DNA of 64,000 nucleotides, taken from Lethocerus indicus (lineage: Eukaryota > Arthropoda > Insecta > Hemiptera > Belostomatidae). The stretch spans positions 18,060,246-18,124,245 of the forward strand of contig JACDQD010000006.1 of the NCBI GenBank assembly GCA_019843655.1, in the 5' to 3' direction. Below are positions 12,196 through 23,799 of this stretch, in pieces; position 1 is the stretch's first letter, and every line of letters begins with the position of its first letter. The notes beneath the pieces were generated by a model. The model saw nothing but the letters and a program-made list of their open reading frames with translations. It ran no database searches and had not been told where the DNA came from. The translations under genes were made by a program, and so were the position numbers.

Positions 12196-12203
12196 TATAT
12201 ATA
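12196..12203 (-). promoter_or_regulatory. TATA box of the secreted-protein gene
   Basis: TATATATA, read on the minus strand, starts about 98 bases upstream of the ATG at 12098. That leaves room for a 5'UTR of roughly 65-70 bases. It is adjacent to a near-perfect palindrome on its upstream side. Confidence 0.5.
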
Positions 12204-12210
12204 TGCTCGT

Positions 12211-12231
12211 GCAGTTTGGGGGCCAAACTGC
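12211..12231. promoter_or_regulatory. Palindrome next to the TATA box
   Basis: Two perfect 9-base arms, GCAGTTTGG and CCAAACTGC, are separated by three bases. They sit eight bases upstream of the TATA box of the minus-strand gene. The symmetry and position suggest a dimeric transcription-factor site. No factor is identified. Confidence 0.45.
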
Positions 12232-14717
12232 AATTTCCTATTGAGAACACTTAACTGTGATTTTCTAATAAGCAACGATATAACGTTTTCTATATAACAT
12301 TAATATGCTATGTAAATGTTAACATGGAGTCAGGAACTACTCCCGAATACTTAATTGTAGAGGACCATGGGACTGAACAATGTTAGCATTATATAGAATA
12401 TAGGTCTATAACTTTTCCTAAGTGTGGAGTTGTAGAATATTTAACTCGGAATCAAAATTGTGAGCAGATTATATAGTAAATGGAGAGATGTTTTTTATTT
12501 ATTAAGCGTAAAATATCTTTTTCATCTGTTTTTGGAAATATGAAAATCCTAATCTTGACTTAAAATCAAATCAGTGAGACAAAAAATTAAAGCAAGGGCA
12601 TTTATTTACGCGTACATATTTTGTATATAATTTAGAAATTAATATTTTCTATTTTACAGTACACATATAAACCGTAATCCTGGATGATCCCGGCGGAGGT
12701 TAAAATAAATAGTGTGAGCTGAAATATTTGGGAAGAGAGTCTGAGTGAAAGCGTAAACAAAAGAGTTGACCCAAGACCCAGTTTCTGAATTACCTTCCGA
12801 AGGCCAAGGCCTTTCCCCTTCGGCACGCATCAACTCCCACCCGCCTAATTTTTCCGTGTCGGTGAAATTTTATCATCATTATTTTAAATACAATACCCAA
12901 TTTTCTGGATTTGATGCAATGGAAAAATATTTAAAATTCGAATTGCGACTGCAATTATATAACTGTTATAACAGTATATTAACAACAAATTAAAATAGAT
13001 AGCAATATAATACCAAACAGAATCCTTAAATTCGGCTTCTGATATTAGATCTCAATAAATATTTCAGAAGAAACGTAGGAGTTGGTTCGAGAATGACAAT
13101 AAAGAAATTGAAAATTTTCAGCCGTTTTTATCTTATAGCACACTTGAAACTATAGTAAAACTTCTGCTGCACACGAACAATGACGATCAAAGAAATAGTT
13201 AACCTTCTATTTACACCTAAATAAAAGGCCTTTTTATTTACGCTTATTTATTATTTTATTATTAATTTCAGTTGTGTAATTCTCTGCATTATTCAAATTA
13301 AAATTATACGCATTATACGTAATTCGTAAACTTATATAATCATGTAAATTAACATTATTTACGATAGAGAACATAGGGAGACGGAAACATAGGGTTAAGA
13401 TGGAATAAAGGAACAAGTTTCAAGCAATCTCATTTCCTGGATTTGGATCTGCTTATTTAATCTCGGAAAAGAAGCACAATAGCGGATGTTCTTCTAGCAG
13501 ACTTTAAAACAAGCACTCTCATTGCAGTAGCGTCAAATCTCCCTTTGAATTATAGGCTAAAATTTACGCGCCCCATTTATGTAAGGAATGGATGGAAGCA
13601 TTCCTCGGACAATATAACTCGAAACGGGAACGCGGAAAAATTGATTTGCCAGGTGGGGTCAAGACTTAGTTGAGTATAACTTTCGGAATCGTTTTTTAGG
13701 GAGGTAGATCCAATCTCAAAAGTGATGTTCGCATACTTTCAGGACACGGTCAATCGTCTAGAAATAGAGAAATAGAAAACCGATAGGAGTCCAGGTCAGA
13801 GACGTCGCGTCGATTCTAGCTTTCGCCAGAGAAATGCAATTTGGGTATCTTCTGTAACGGGGGAGAGGACGGAGCGAGGGCAGGAATAGAGCACTGGGGA
13901 AAGTCGGGGACCAGAGAAAGTCCATTTAATTTCAAACTAAGGCCCATCACTTTTATGCTTTTAAGTCTCCCGAGACGTCAGCACCAGTTGGCAGAACACA
14001 ACATTCTAAACCAATCAAGGTGCTGTTCAACATCAAGTGAAATCAAGTTTGATTTGAACGGGGGAATATTTGCTCGTGTTGAAAAATTAGTATTATGCAC
14101 TGTGCGACATTGGCAACTTACTCGTGGGATTGATGTGAGAGAAGATAGATTTATCCTGGAAATGTTATAATCAGCAATTTAACAACGGCAAATTGAATCA
14201 AAATAGATAGAGGTCTGTGGAGACACCTTCTACGTAATAAAAATATGAATAGATACATAAGATAAACATTTTGTTTTTATGTTTCTCCCAGTTAAATAAA
14301 TGCACATATTTAGTTCAAATTCTATAACCATGAAAAGTTTTTTACGAAAGCGAAGCTGTGAGTGATTAAATTCAAATCGGGGTCGTTTTTCGAATTATAA
14401 AATTTCACTTTCGCGAGAGGATAAAATAATGCTCGGGCGTTCACCTGACTTTCACCTGAAAAGTGGACACCTCGACTGGACAACCTGCCCTAGACGTCTC
14501 CATCTTTTAAAAAGCAAGAAAATAATTGTAAAAAAAGCGGTAAAAACCGGTTGTTCAATCTTTTCGGTGGGAACTATTACACTTATTAAATATACTCGAT
14601 CTAATTAACTTTCCCTATTAAATGAATGTTCGATAAAACTACTATGTAACTTGACACATAACAATACTCCAATTACGACACGAACATATAATGTAATAAC
14701 TGTAATAATTGTAGTTT
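12232..14717. other. Intergenic, no gene seen
   Basis: No supported coding exon or RNA gene. 12232-13440 is AT-rich. About 13600-14170 is more mixed in composition and has a 109-codon open frame (13841-14170) with no recognised motif and no splice context, which I do not call as a gene. A CCGAAGG...CCTTCGG hairpin lies at about 12797-12823. Confidence 0.4.
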
Positions 14718-15990
14718 AGAATACCTGTTTTGTGGTCTGCAAGGGGTTGGAATACCGTCGATTTCGTGTGTTTCTGTCTCCTCACGCCGGTTTGGTCTTT
14801 TGCTAGACCGGTTTCGGCTGCTCGGCATTTCAATACCGGTGTTAGTCACGTTGGCACTTTGGATGTTTGTTGGGCATTCTCACTGCACTGTCACTGTCAC
14901 TTTTACTGTGGTGATTGTCGTGTGCATATATGTGTGTCTTGTTATTGAGTTTTTGGGGGATGTTTGTCATATTTGGGTTCGGAGGGATTTTGTTAATCGG
15001 TGCAACTAAAGTGCACCAAACGAACTTTAGTTAAGTACATTTCCGCACCACACTGAGGGGGCTCTAGTTTATCTGTGCAGCGAGAGGAGGCAGAAACACA
15101 CGAAATCTACAGTTTAACTTATATTACTATATATTCCTGTCGGTCCTGTACTCGGTCGGCTTTTCCATTTCCTCCGCTGGCCGGGTCCCATCCATAATAT
15201 AGTGAGAGGCACTCAGGCATGTCGCCTGCCTGTGACGCGTCCTCTCAGCTATGCCACTGTGACCCAGTTGTGTTACCACAATAACCGAATGGAAATAATG
15301 GCTCTTGAGTGTATTGTTTTCCTCACGTTTGTTGGCTAAGTTGGATAATATTTTATTTCGTAAATTGTTTAATAATATTAATTTTTTAACAAATTATCAT
15401 TTTCTGAAGTAATTTTTGAACTTCCCCGTGAGGGTGGAGCGGAAATGTACTTAACTAAAGTTCGTTTGTTGCACTTGCACCGATAAACTAGCGCCCCCTG
15501 AGGGTGGTGCGGAAATGTACTGAACTAAATTTCGTTGGGTGCACTTGCACCGATAAAATAAATTAATAAAAATAAACTTTTTTCAATAAATTTTGGATCA
15601 ACAGAAAAACGTTTATGATCGTAAATACACAATACCAGATGGGTTTCCTGTCATATATTTGGAAGTCAGAACCTAATAGTTGCGACCAGTTTTGTAATGA
15701 AATATATATTTGACCGATAATCCGACAAAGACTCAAGCCGATTAACAAAATCCTTCCCAACCCAAATATGACAAACATCCCCCAAAAACTCAATAACAAG
15801 ACACATATATATGCACACGACAACCACCACAGTAAAAGTGACAGTGACATTGCAGTGAGAATACCCAACAAACATCCAAAGTGCGAACGTGACTAGCACC
15901 AGTATTGAAGATGCAGAGCAGCTAGCAAAAGACCAAACCAGCGAGAGGAGGCAGAAACACACAAAATTGACTGTATTGCTACCCCTCGCA
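14718..15990. mobile_element. Fold-back (long inverted repeat) element
   Basis: The left arm (14718-15000) and the right arm (15737-15990, inverted) match along about 250-280 bases, roughly 85-90% by eye. Shared blocks include CACTGTCACTGTCACTTTTA, GTTATTGAGTTTTTGGGGGA and GATTTTGTTAATCGG. Each arm carries the family core seen elsewhere in the window: GACCGGTTTCGGCTGCTCG followed by TAGTCAC. A short extra copy of the arm end lies at 15081-15108. The ~740-base centre holds a 70-bp repeat in both orientations and no transposase-like open frame. It is probably a non-autonomous element. The family name is unknown to me, and target-site duplications were not found by eye. Confidence 0.7.
15003..15558. 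repeat. 70-bp repeat, one inverted and two tandem copies, inside the fold-back element
   Basis: Plus-orientation copies at about 15424-15493 and 15494-15558 are in tandem with a 70-base period; each contains GCGGAAATGTACT and GCACTTGCACCGATAAA. A third copy at about 15008-15075 is inverted and carries the same GCGGAAATGTACTTAACTAA block. These would let the element's centre form hairpins as well. Confidence 0.75.
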
Positions 15991-18900
15991 GGGATTTTGA
16001 AATATTTCTAAAATTATCAATTCCGAACGCTGATAGCGACTCTTCAGATATGTGTGAAAATCTGAAGTTATCAACTGTGATGAATTTGAGTGGAGTTATA
16101 AATATCAATGTTCATAATAATTCAGTATCGATATTACCATAACCAGCATAAACTTATTTAAATGTCCAGTAATCCACTCTGCACTAGCATTGCGTTTTAT
16201 AATAACTGAGCATAATCATAAGAATGATCTGGAATATAGCACTGATGTTAAATCTTAAACAAATTAAACTATTCGATCATTACAACCTAGAAATGACAAT
16301 TTCAATGCGAATTTCTCTTAAATTGTATCGGTTCTGTTTTGCGAGCGTCCAGTAACTTTCAATAACTGAACTTTAATATGTTTATATATAAAAAGTATTA
16401 CTGTGTAAAATGTATTATTTATCCAGTTACACACCTATAGAAGCAAGATTGAGTGATTACAATTATATACTATGATTTCAATGGACTCCTGCTAGGATTT
16501 CAATGATTGAAAATGTATTTTACATATGGTATGTACAGTTTGGCCATGCGTCAGTGAAGTTCATTGGGAACGCCCTGAGGATGTCAGCTTCTACCGGTTG
16601 GAGCGCAATGAATCCCAAAACTGTATTCTCTCAAAACATGCGTATTCCTACATTTAACTAGTTTTTTATAAGTATTCGCGCGACTGTAATCTCAATCTCG
16701 TTTTGTAAAGCTACAACAGCCAATCCTCTTCTTCTTTAACCAGAATTCCTCGATTCTCTTATGACAATATATTTCTTCATTAGACAATTATATACGGTTT
16801 ATATTTTCTAGAAAGTATCTCTGAATTAGTATACCTTTATTTATATAAGACTTATTAATACATTATGCGACTAATACAGATTCAAAAGTCTAGTGCTAGA
16901 ATGCACAAGTGGGGATAAAGTAGTACCAAGTTAGCCCCCCTATGACACAGTATAATATATGCGAAAGTGCGTCGGAATTTGAGCTGGGCGAAAGCCATCG
17001 GTGGACAAGGTGGTATAGGATATTTTACATCTGTTAGCCGGGGAGTATGCGCATTGATTTACAAGCGAAAATCGTCACCGGTGCTTTCTAAAGAGGACTA
17101 GCACTATAAAACTGGAAAGGGGGTTTCAGCCGCGAAAGTCAAACAGCCTCTTACTTATTTTTTCGTCAGGAGGTGTCGTTTGCCATCCCGAAAACCTTTG
17201 TGGGCTCCCTGCGTCACACAAACTGAATTATTATTGGAAGCAGCACGTACAGGAGGCGGGGGCTCCCGCCGATTGGACTCGTTCCGGTTTCGAAGAATCA
17301 TTTTTGCTGCTCAAAGGTAGAAGAAGAAGAAGAAGAAGAAGAAGGGGAAAAAGTTGGTCGAGTTTTGAAATGCGACTATCGTCATTAATGAGGCTAGCGA
17401 GCGTAGGCCAAGGTATAGCACACAGACCCCGTGACCCCCTTACGTAGGGAAAGTGAAAGAACCGCTGTCAGCCCTCAAACGCTGCTTACCTAGCCTGCGT
17501 GTTAGATGGACGAGAGTTTGGACACAGAAAGTAGTACTGGAAGATGTTTTGCCCCGAATTCTATCGATAAACCATACCAGTGATGTAGCCACGTCGAGTA
17601 GTGAAAAGAGTACGATTAACGCACTGTGTGATATTTTGAAAATTCCCCCCAAAACCAACAAATAAAACGTAACTACAGTAAGGAAGTATAAAATAAGATT
17701 ACTACGCGAACATAATTTACTTATATTTAGAGCATAGTTAAGTAACAGGTTTTCACATGGGAAAATATATAATTTCAGATCGATGAATTTCAATTATTCG
17801 GACTTGAATCAAAATTGAACGTATAATCTGTGCGTGTTTGATGGGTTTATTACACGAATTTAAACAGTCAATAAATAATGATACTTACAGCAGTAAGCGT
17901 GAAAAGGAAATAGAATGATACTGCGTTAGGTAGATTCGTTATTGAAGATTAGAAAATGCGATACCGATTTATATTTGTTTGTTTTTGATCGATCTTATCT
18001 AGAAAGTTAGAGATTTTGTATTGGTTTATAATTCCAAAAAAAAGAGAGTTGGACTGGGGGTTGTGCACTTCCGAGTGAAACGTCTCCAGTCGTAATTGGG
18101 TTATGATTTCTACGAGCCATGCTTATAGGATTCGTTCTTAAACCGCGTTTTTCCACTACTTTCTCTCCTAAGCCTAGTTTCGTGTTCTGTACGTGACCGA
18201 GGTCCGAAATGTCGCTGTGGATATCGAAGGTACTTTTGAACAGTCAACACACTTAGCTTGCACTTTTTATTTACAGCTAGAAACTACAGCGACACGAGTC
18301 ACAATCGGTGGCTATTTAAGGATCGTGAGGACCGTGAGGCTGTTAACCTCCAGTCTTATAGACCGGATCGATTTTGCCGTTTTGTGGGAACTCGGGTTGA
18401 AGTTCAGCGCGAGGGTGGGCAGAAACTTTAACAGAGGTAGACGGGGGCTAGACCGCCGGTCTTCAGATTAGCCCAGGCCGTGTTCTCAGTGGCCGAAAGG
18501 GACCACGGAGGGAGTCCTACTCCATCCGAGTGGGCGATGTGGTGCTCACCGTAACGGAGGCGGTTTCCTCCCTCGCCAACGACGCCCCAGTCTGCCTGAC
18601 AAAGCATCGCAGTATACACGGCGCAACTGTTGCGCGAGACATTAATCAGGCATCTCCCGGATGCCACACGGACGCAGCTGAGGTGATGGCTCACCTCACG
18701 GAGCTTTGACCCGATCCTGGATCTAATAGTGGCCGAGGAAGGAAGTTCTGCTCAGTGATTATAATACTACACAAACCACACTGTAAGCAGTTCATTCTGT
18801 TATAAGCTTTGGTCACTTTCAACTGAAACCTTCCTAAATCGATAGTTTTAAGCCATCAGTGTTTACGTGGTGCACACATAGTGATATGTAAACACGGGAC

Positions 18901-19957
18901 CTTATCTTCAATTTTTAGGGAAATTTCAAATTTGTGTGGATTGCAGCATTATGCAATGTATAAAAGCCCAGTCTAGTTGGTCTTATCTGTGATTTGAGGT
19001 CATAAAACAGTTAGATGACACAGTGAGATGCTTTCATATAAATACCGGTAGATAAACTGAAAGAAAGAGCCCCGATTGAGTTGGGGATCTGTCGCAAGGC
19101 TAAAGCGGCGAGTCCATTAGAAATCGAGTCGGTTTGTCTCGATTACCGTTACATTCCATCTGGGGAGAAGAGCTGCGTAGGGGAGACAGCTGACCGATGT
19201 ACTTCCACTGGGCCTTTCTAGTTTCTTTTTTATTTCTTTTTTGAACAACTTTCACCATACTTTGAATCTAGAAAGTATTTTCACTTTTGTCACTCTCAGG
19301 TACATCATGTTCCACGTGTATCTGCCCTCTTAACGAAAAGAACACGTTAATTAATGAACGAACCCACAATTCCAATAAGCAAGGCTGATGTTCGTCCGGA
19401 ATGTATAAATAAAAAGATCATTCCTAATACTTATTAAGCTAAAGGTATGTAATAAATGGTTCTTATAAACTATGGCGTTCAAAATTACGTCAAATGATTT
19501 TGTCTATAAAATTAAAAAGAGGCTATATAATCAACATTATACTTTCTGTCCCACTAATCACTTTGTTTAGAGCAATTTTATTTTCATCAATCAGAGCAAT
19601 CATTATTTCTCCTGAGAAATAAGGATTATATCTTGGTACATATAAACTCTAAAATCTATGTTAATTTTGTAGCACTATTAATCCAATGTGTATGTTTAAA
19701 TATCCCGCAAATTGAGTTAATATCCGCAACGTAAGAGAAATTATAAAATGAAGCAATGGAGATTAAAAAGAAATTGTCTCCTAAAAATTCCTCAACTTTT
19801 ACGACCAATCTTGCTTCTCTTGAAGGAAATACATTCAGATTATTTGGAAGATGCACTGAATTACTGAAATCAAATAAAAAATTTGTTACACCACAATTAA
19901 GAAGAATTAAACCTTAAGGAAAGCAACCAATTGCAATAATATGGAAAGTTTGTTCTT
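15991..19957. other. Intergenic; GC-rich patches, no named gene
   Basis: No gene is supported. There is a GAA microsatellite at 17320-17343. About 16960-17560 and 18180-18730 are richer in G+C. The second patch has an open frame at about 18450-18706 (+) with acceptable protein-like composition and no recognised motif; it may be a decayed mobile element. 18760-19950 is AT-rich with nothing recognised. Confidence 0.4.
17320..17343 (+). repeat. (GAA)8 microsatellite
   Basis: Eight uninterrupted GAA units in a G+C-richer stretch. It is purine-only on the plus strand and so could form a triplex. Confidence 0.9.
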
Positions 19958-20345
19958 GTGCCAGAAAACACCTTGAGAATAGTAACACGTCCTCCTGTAC
20001 GAAGTGGGGTACTTGGGACTGCACTTGGACAAGAGATTAACTGGGGACCAACATACAAGATTCAAACGTACAGAAACAAAACGATGCTACAAATAGTTAC
20101 TCAGACTCCTCGACAACAGATCTCAACTTTCTCTAACAAACAAATTATTAATTTACAACTGCCTTATTAAAGCCACCTGGGCGTACGGAATTGAGCTGCG
20201 GAGGACCGCCTAACCGTCTAACTCCTACAGAATTCAATCCATTATCCTTCGTAAAATATATAATATAACGCCCCACCCTATGTTTCTAACCGCACGATCC
20301 ATTCAGCAGGAGTACATCAATGGGTGAATTCTCCATCAAGAGTAC
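19958..20345 (+). mobile_element. Degenerate jockey-clade non-LTR retrotransposon fragment (reverse transcriptase C-terminal part)
   Basis: Translation across two frames gives pieces that follow the end of jockey-type reverse transcriptases in order: LGTALGQEINWGPTY (family LGLTLDRKLTWGPHI), STFSNKQIINLQLPY (STLSNKLLIYKLLLKP), then TWAYGIELRRTA (TWTYGIQLWG) and IQSIILRKIYNI (FQSKILRLI). The frames change near 20170, and a stop interrupts the last part. It is therefore a dead fragment with no 5' end. A better-preserved relative lies at 40017-40490. Confidence 0.7.
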
Positions 20346-21445
20346 ATTAGTGTTAGCAAGTCGTACTTTCGCTAAATATAATTATTTATGCCAAAAATAA
20401 AAAGAGAAAAATGAATTATTTTAAGGGACGAAAGATCTAATTTACGATTCTATTTCACCAAAAATTTTGGTGGCCCACCAATAATTAATTACATTCTTCC
20501 ATTATTTTAAGTAGTAGACCTATAGAATATATGTAAAAAGTTGTTTACTTCCCCCAAACATTATACGTTATTTACTTTTTATTGTAATGTTATAGTTTTG
20601 CTTCTTCGCTATGGCGAAACTCCGAATGAACTAAAATATACGATCTGACATCATTCATTACAATATATTTTTCATACTCAGACGATAAATCTGAAATATT
20701 TAATACATTAAGGCTCGTAAAATTATCACTTGTCTTCCGTTTCTTCTCCCTTGTATAGTTAGCCAGGCTTGTAACTAAGCGTTGTTCTGACGACGTTCAT
20801 CCTGTAGACACTTTCAGTGATGATACAGCCAATCATCGTTCCTCACAATCCCACATAGCAGGTAAGAAAAGTTAAGAATAATTATGTCTCCACACGCCGA
20901 CTTGGTCCAGTATTAAACTGGTTTCAGCTTCTCGTCATCGTCGGTTCGTTAGTATATTACTGGCGGAATGATGACGACACCCCAACACCGATTTGACTAA
21001 AGGACGACATTGTTAGTATACCGTGGTGTGTAGAAGTAACTATCGTACGTTACTGAAATGAACAATAAAACCCCTATTTACTCGCACAACGAACTGGAGA
21101 AATATACAGTGGAAAAATTGATCATAAGCTATCGATTTTAAACTGCAGATGAACGTAAATGCTATATTTTAAATTATAATTCTCAATAACGAATGAAGGT
21201 TAACCATACATCGAATTATACACTATCAATTTACAAACGCTAGCGGCAGCAACAAAGGAGTACCTCCGTTCCCGATTTATTTTTCTTAATGATAAATTTT
21301 AATTTTCGATGGGTATTATTTTGTTCATTACGCTAGTGGGTAAAAGCCGCCATCCTGATTACGGCGAAATACTTAAAAACAAAGAGAGGAATCAAAATTA
21401 TTGGGATTCCGGCGAATCGATATAAAACCAAGAATGGGTACTTAC
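20346..21445. other. Intergenic with a degenerate fold-back family copy
   Basis: AT-rich sequence without a gene. 20884-20945 is a decayed copy of the arm core of the 14.7-kb fold-back family, with TGTCTCC, ACGCCGACTTGGTC and CTGGTTTCAGC in the same order. Nothing else is recognised. Confidence 0.5.
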
Positions 21446-21525
21446 GATAGCGGCCATGTCCTGGAAAACCGAGTCTGTAGCCAAGAGGTGACTGGAGTCG
21501 GTGGAGGATTCCGGGCGGCATACAT
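21446..21525 (-). CDS. Candidate first coding exon (weak)
   Basis: On the minus strand two overlapping ATGs (21525 and 21521) open frames into a strong donor, ATC|GTAAGT, at 21446/21445. The exon would be 76-80 nt. It is G+C-rich and preceded by a 5'UTR-like stretch. The ATG frames read MYAARNPPPTPVTSWLQ or MPPGILHRLQSPLGYRLG; no family is recognised. A third frame is also open, so the reading is not determined. No downstream partner exon was identified. It could easily be chance. Confidence 0.2.
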
Positions 21526-22190
21526 TTCAGAATCCCCCACCCGATCGGTTCCAGTTCCAGAGCATCCCTTCTCTATCTAGCCCATTTTCTCTTTCTAAAC
21601 CGGAGGAATGTACCGCTGAAGAAACTCTCTTGGATTGGCGAGAAACATTGGAGGGGGGACAATGGAAACTGACAAAAAAGCGTGGCTGTTGAGCGATATT
21701 TCCCGTTAGTTTTAACGCGTTCTGCGGATTACACACGTCCACGGGACATTTAACAATCTGTTGTTAAACACTTTAATTGATTGTTGACATCCCAAATGTT
21801 CCTTACAGACGCCTGAAAAGGAAGTGGCCACGCGACCTAAATGATTAAATTAAATGTTAATAATAATAAATAAATAAAAACATTAAATTAAAAATAAAAT
21901 AAATAAAAAAAAATAATAAAAAAAGGGGGGAAACTAGTGGGTTTCTCCTCTAATTGTAGACTATCGTAGCTAGTGATTTCATCAATGTTGCTTATTGTAT
22001 AATTTTACAGTTGTAACAATAAAAGAGACCAAAAAAAAAAGAAAGATGTACTTAAACCTTGATCACGCTCTCCGATTGGAGCAACCAAACTTTAAGATAT
22101 CAGGAAACAGAATATTGGAAATGAAGTTACCATATTGTCACTATAATACAGTACAATTCGAATTATAACATCAGTGTATAATTAGTAACA
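21526..22190. other. Intergenic before the first zinc-finger gene
   Basis: An A-rich low-complexity stretch lies at 21840-21930, and an A-run at about 22030-22040. No gene is seen. Confidence 0.5.
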
Positions 22191-22367
22191 ATTATTGAGT
22201 GCCTGAACCTAGTATAGAGAGGAGTATTAGGTACAACCTTGAAAATATTACTCCCCCCCCCAGACAAACTGCAATCTGGTTGCACAAGCTGACGCATTTA
22301 GACCTCTTGTATCACTCGTTCCTCTCGTGTTCATGCTTCTTTGCATGCTTCATTAGTCACTTGATAG

Positions 22368-22539
22368 GTATGTTCCGTTTTGTATTGTTTTCGTGCCTAT
22401 AGCCACGTAGAAGTACAATGGATTAGTCGATAAATTGCGATTAATTTTTAATTATTTATAGTTATAATTTAGATATGAATTATCACTGCCTTCAATAACA
22501 GTGACAATTCAACATCACCAACAATTGTTTGTGTTTCAG
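22368..22539 (+). other. Probable 5'UTR intron of the first zinc-finger gene
   Basis: The donor GATAG|GTATGT and the acceptor TTTGTGTTTCAG frame a 172-base AT-rich intron that ends 12 bases before the ATG. The neighbouring zinc-finger gene has the same arrangement. Confidence 0.5.
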
Positions 22540-22551
22540 GTACAATTTATC

Positions 22552-23799
22552 ATGAACGCGCAGGCGGATTCTGGTGCAGGCTCAAAAACAACGGAAAATG
22601 AGCTGCCGACCAAGACTCCAAAGAAACCAACCAAACAGTGTGGTTTCTGTGGACTTCAAACAAAACATTTACGAAACCATATAAAGAACCAGCACTATGA
22701 TCAAGCGTTTAAGTGTGAGGATTGCTCCTACTATTCCGATAACAGATGCAGGTACAAACAGCATTTGTTGAGTAAAGGTCATATAAAAATGGAAAGTAAT
22801 AAAATTATGTGCCCCCAATGCAAATTGCCCTGTAAAGATAGAATCAATCTAAATTTACACACCAAAAATGAGCATCCAGAGTTAATATATCAGTGTCCCA
22901 AATGTGACTATTTTACACGTATAATGCACAATATTAAAAAACATTACAAATGTACCCATAATGAAGAAATGCCTAATTGTCCTGGCTGTTCTCAGGTCTT
23001 TTTCAATTCTGCATTGTTAGAGGAGCATAAAAACAATTGTCTATCATTTAACAAAAAATACACATGTAGATTATGCTCATATTCATCAAATAAGAAAAGT
23101 AAAGTAGGTGAGCACATAGTGAATTCTCATTGTCAAGGGATAAGTTGTGTCTTCTGTGCTTTCATCACAGATAAAAGTGAAACTTTACGCCAACATATTA
23201 TAGAAAGACATGTTTTCAACAATAAAGACATCAACACCGTAGATAGTCTGGCAGCTGATTCCAATTTGTCTCACTTAATTGGAAATATGAATATTATAGA
23301 GCAATCAGAATCATTCCACTGTAGTTATTGTTCTTTTGTGACAGATTCAAAAACCAAATTAAAACGGCATAAGAATGAGCATTATACAAAGTGTGATTAC
23401 TGTGACTTTAGAACACAGCAAAATGCCAGCATGTTACAACATTTAAAAGATAAACATTCCTGTGTAGATAAATTTTTTTCCTGCAATTTTTGCACATTTG
23501 TCTGTGAAGATTATGATGATTTTTTGGAGCATTTGGATGTAAAACATAACCATTTTATTTGCTGTTATACAAATTGTAGATTCCAATCTCAGAATATAAT
23601 ATTCCTCGCACAGCACATCACAGACTATCATGGATGGAATAAGTCTGGATATAATTGTAGTTATTGTGGCCATGTATTTGAATATTCATTTAGTATGGGT
23701 CAACATAAAAGAGACAAACATAATATCAAATTATTATTTAACCTTATACCTAAATCTCCAGACCAACATGAACTTGACAATATTTTTATTACTTCCTAA
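22552..23799 (+). CDS. C2H2 zinc-finger protein with about 12 fingers
   Basis: A single large exon encodes 415 aa from MNAQADSG. An in-frame ATG 17 codons upstream (22501) is less likely, because a good acceptor (GTGTTTCAG|GTAC) puts the exon start at 22540. That acceptor pairs with a donor GATAG|GTATGT at 22367/22368, so the 5'UTR probably holds a ~172-base intron. From residue ~38 to the end there are about twelve Cys2-His2 (one Cys2-His-Cys) fingers, mostly C-x2-C-x12-H-x4-H with aromatic Y or F after the second Cys (CSYSS, CDYFT). Linkers are not the classic TGEKP, and the style resembles the REST-like group of multi-finger proteins. It is presumably a nuclear DNA-binding regulator. No KRAB, BTB or ZAD domain is visible. 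AATAAA lies at about 24204. Confidence 0.88.
   Translation: MNAQADSGAGSKTTENELPTKTPKKPTKQCGFCGLQTKHLRNHIKNQHYDQAFKCEDCSYYSDNRCRYKQHLLSKGHIKMESNKIMCPQCKLPCKDRINLNLHTKNEHPELIYQCPKCDYFTRIMHNIKKHYKCTHNEEMPNCPGCSQVFFNSALLEEHKNNCLSFNKKYTCRLCSYSSNKKSKVGEHIVNSHCQGISCVFCAFITDKSETLRQHIIERHVFNNKDINTVDSLAADSNLSHLIGNMNIIEQSESFHCSYCSFVTDSKTKLKRHKNEHYTKCDYCDFRTQQNASMLQHLKDKHSCVDKFFSCNFCTFVCEDYDDFLEHLDVKHNHFICCYTNCRFQSQNIIFLAQHITDYHGWNKSGYNCSYCGHVFEYSFSMGQHKRDKHNIKLLFNLIPKSPDQHELDNIFITS

Noticed and set aside
13841..14170. 109-codon plus-strand open frame
   Set aside because: No motif, no splice context and composition no better than other chance frames; not called.
14642..15962. Hydrophobic open frames on both strands at 14.7-15.0 and 15.6-15.9 kb
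   Set aside because: They fall inside the inverted arms of the fold-back element, mirror each other and have no conserved domain; they follow from the repeat sequence.
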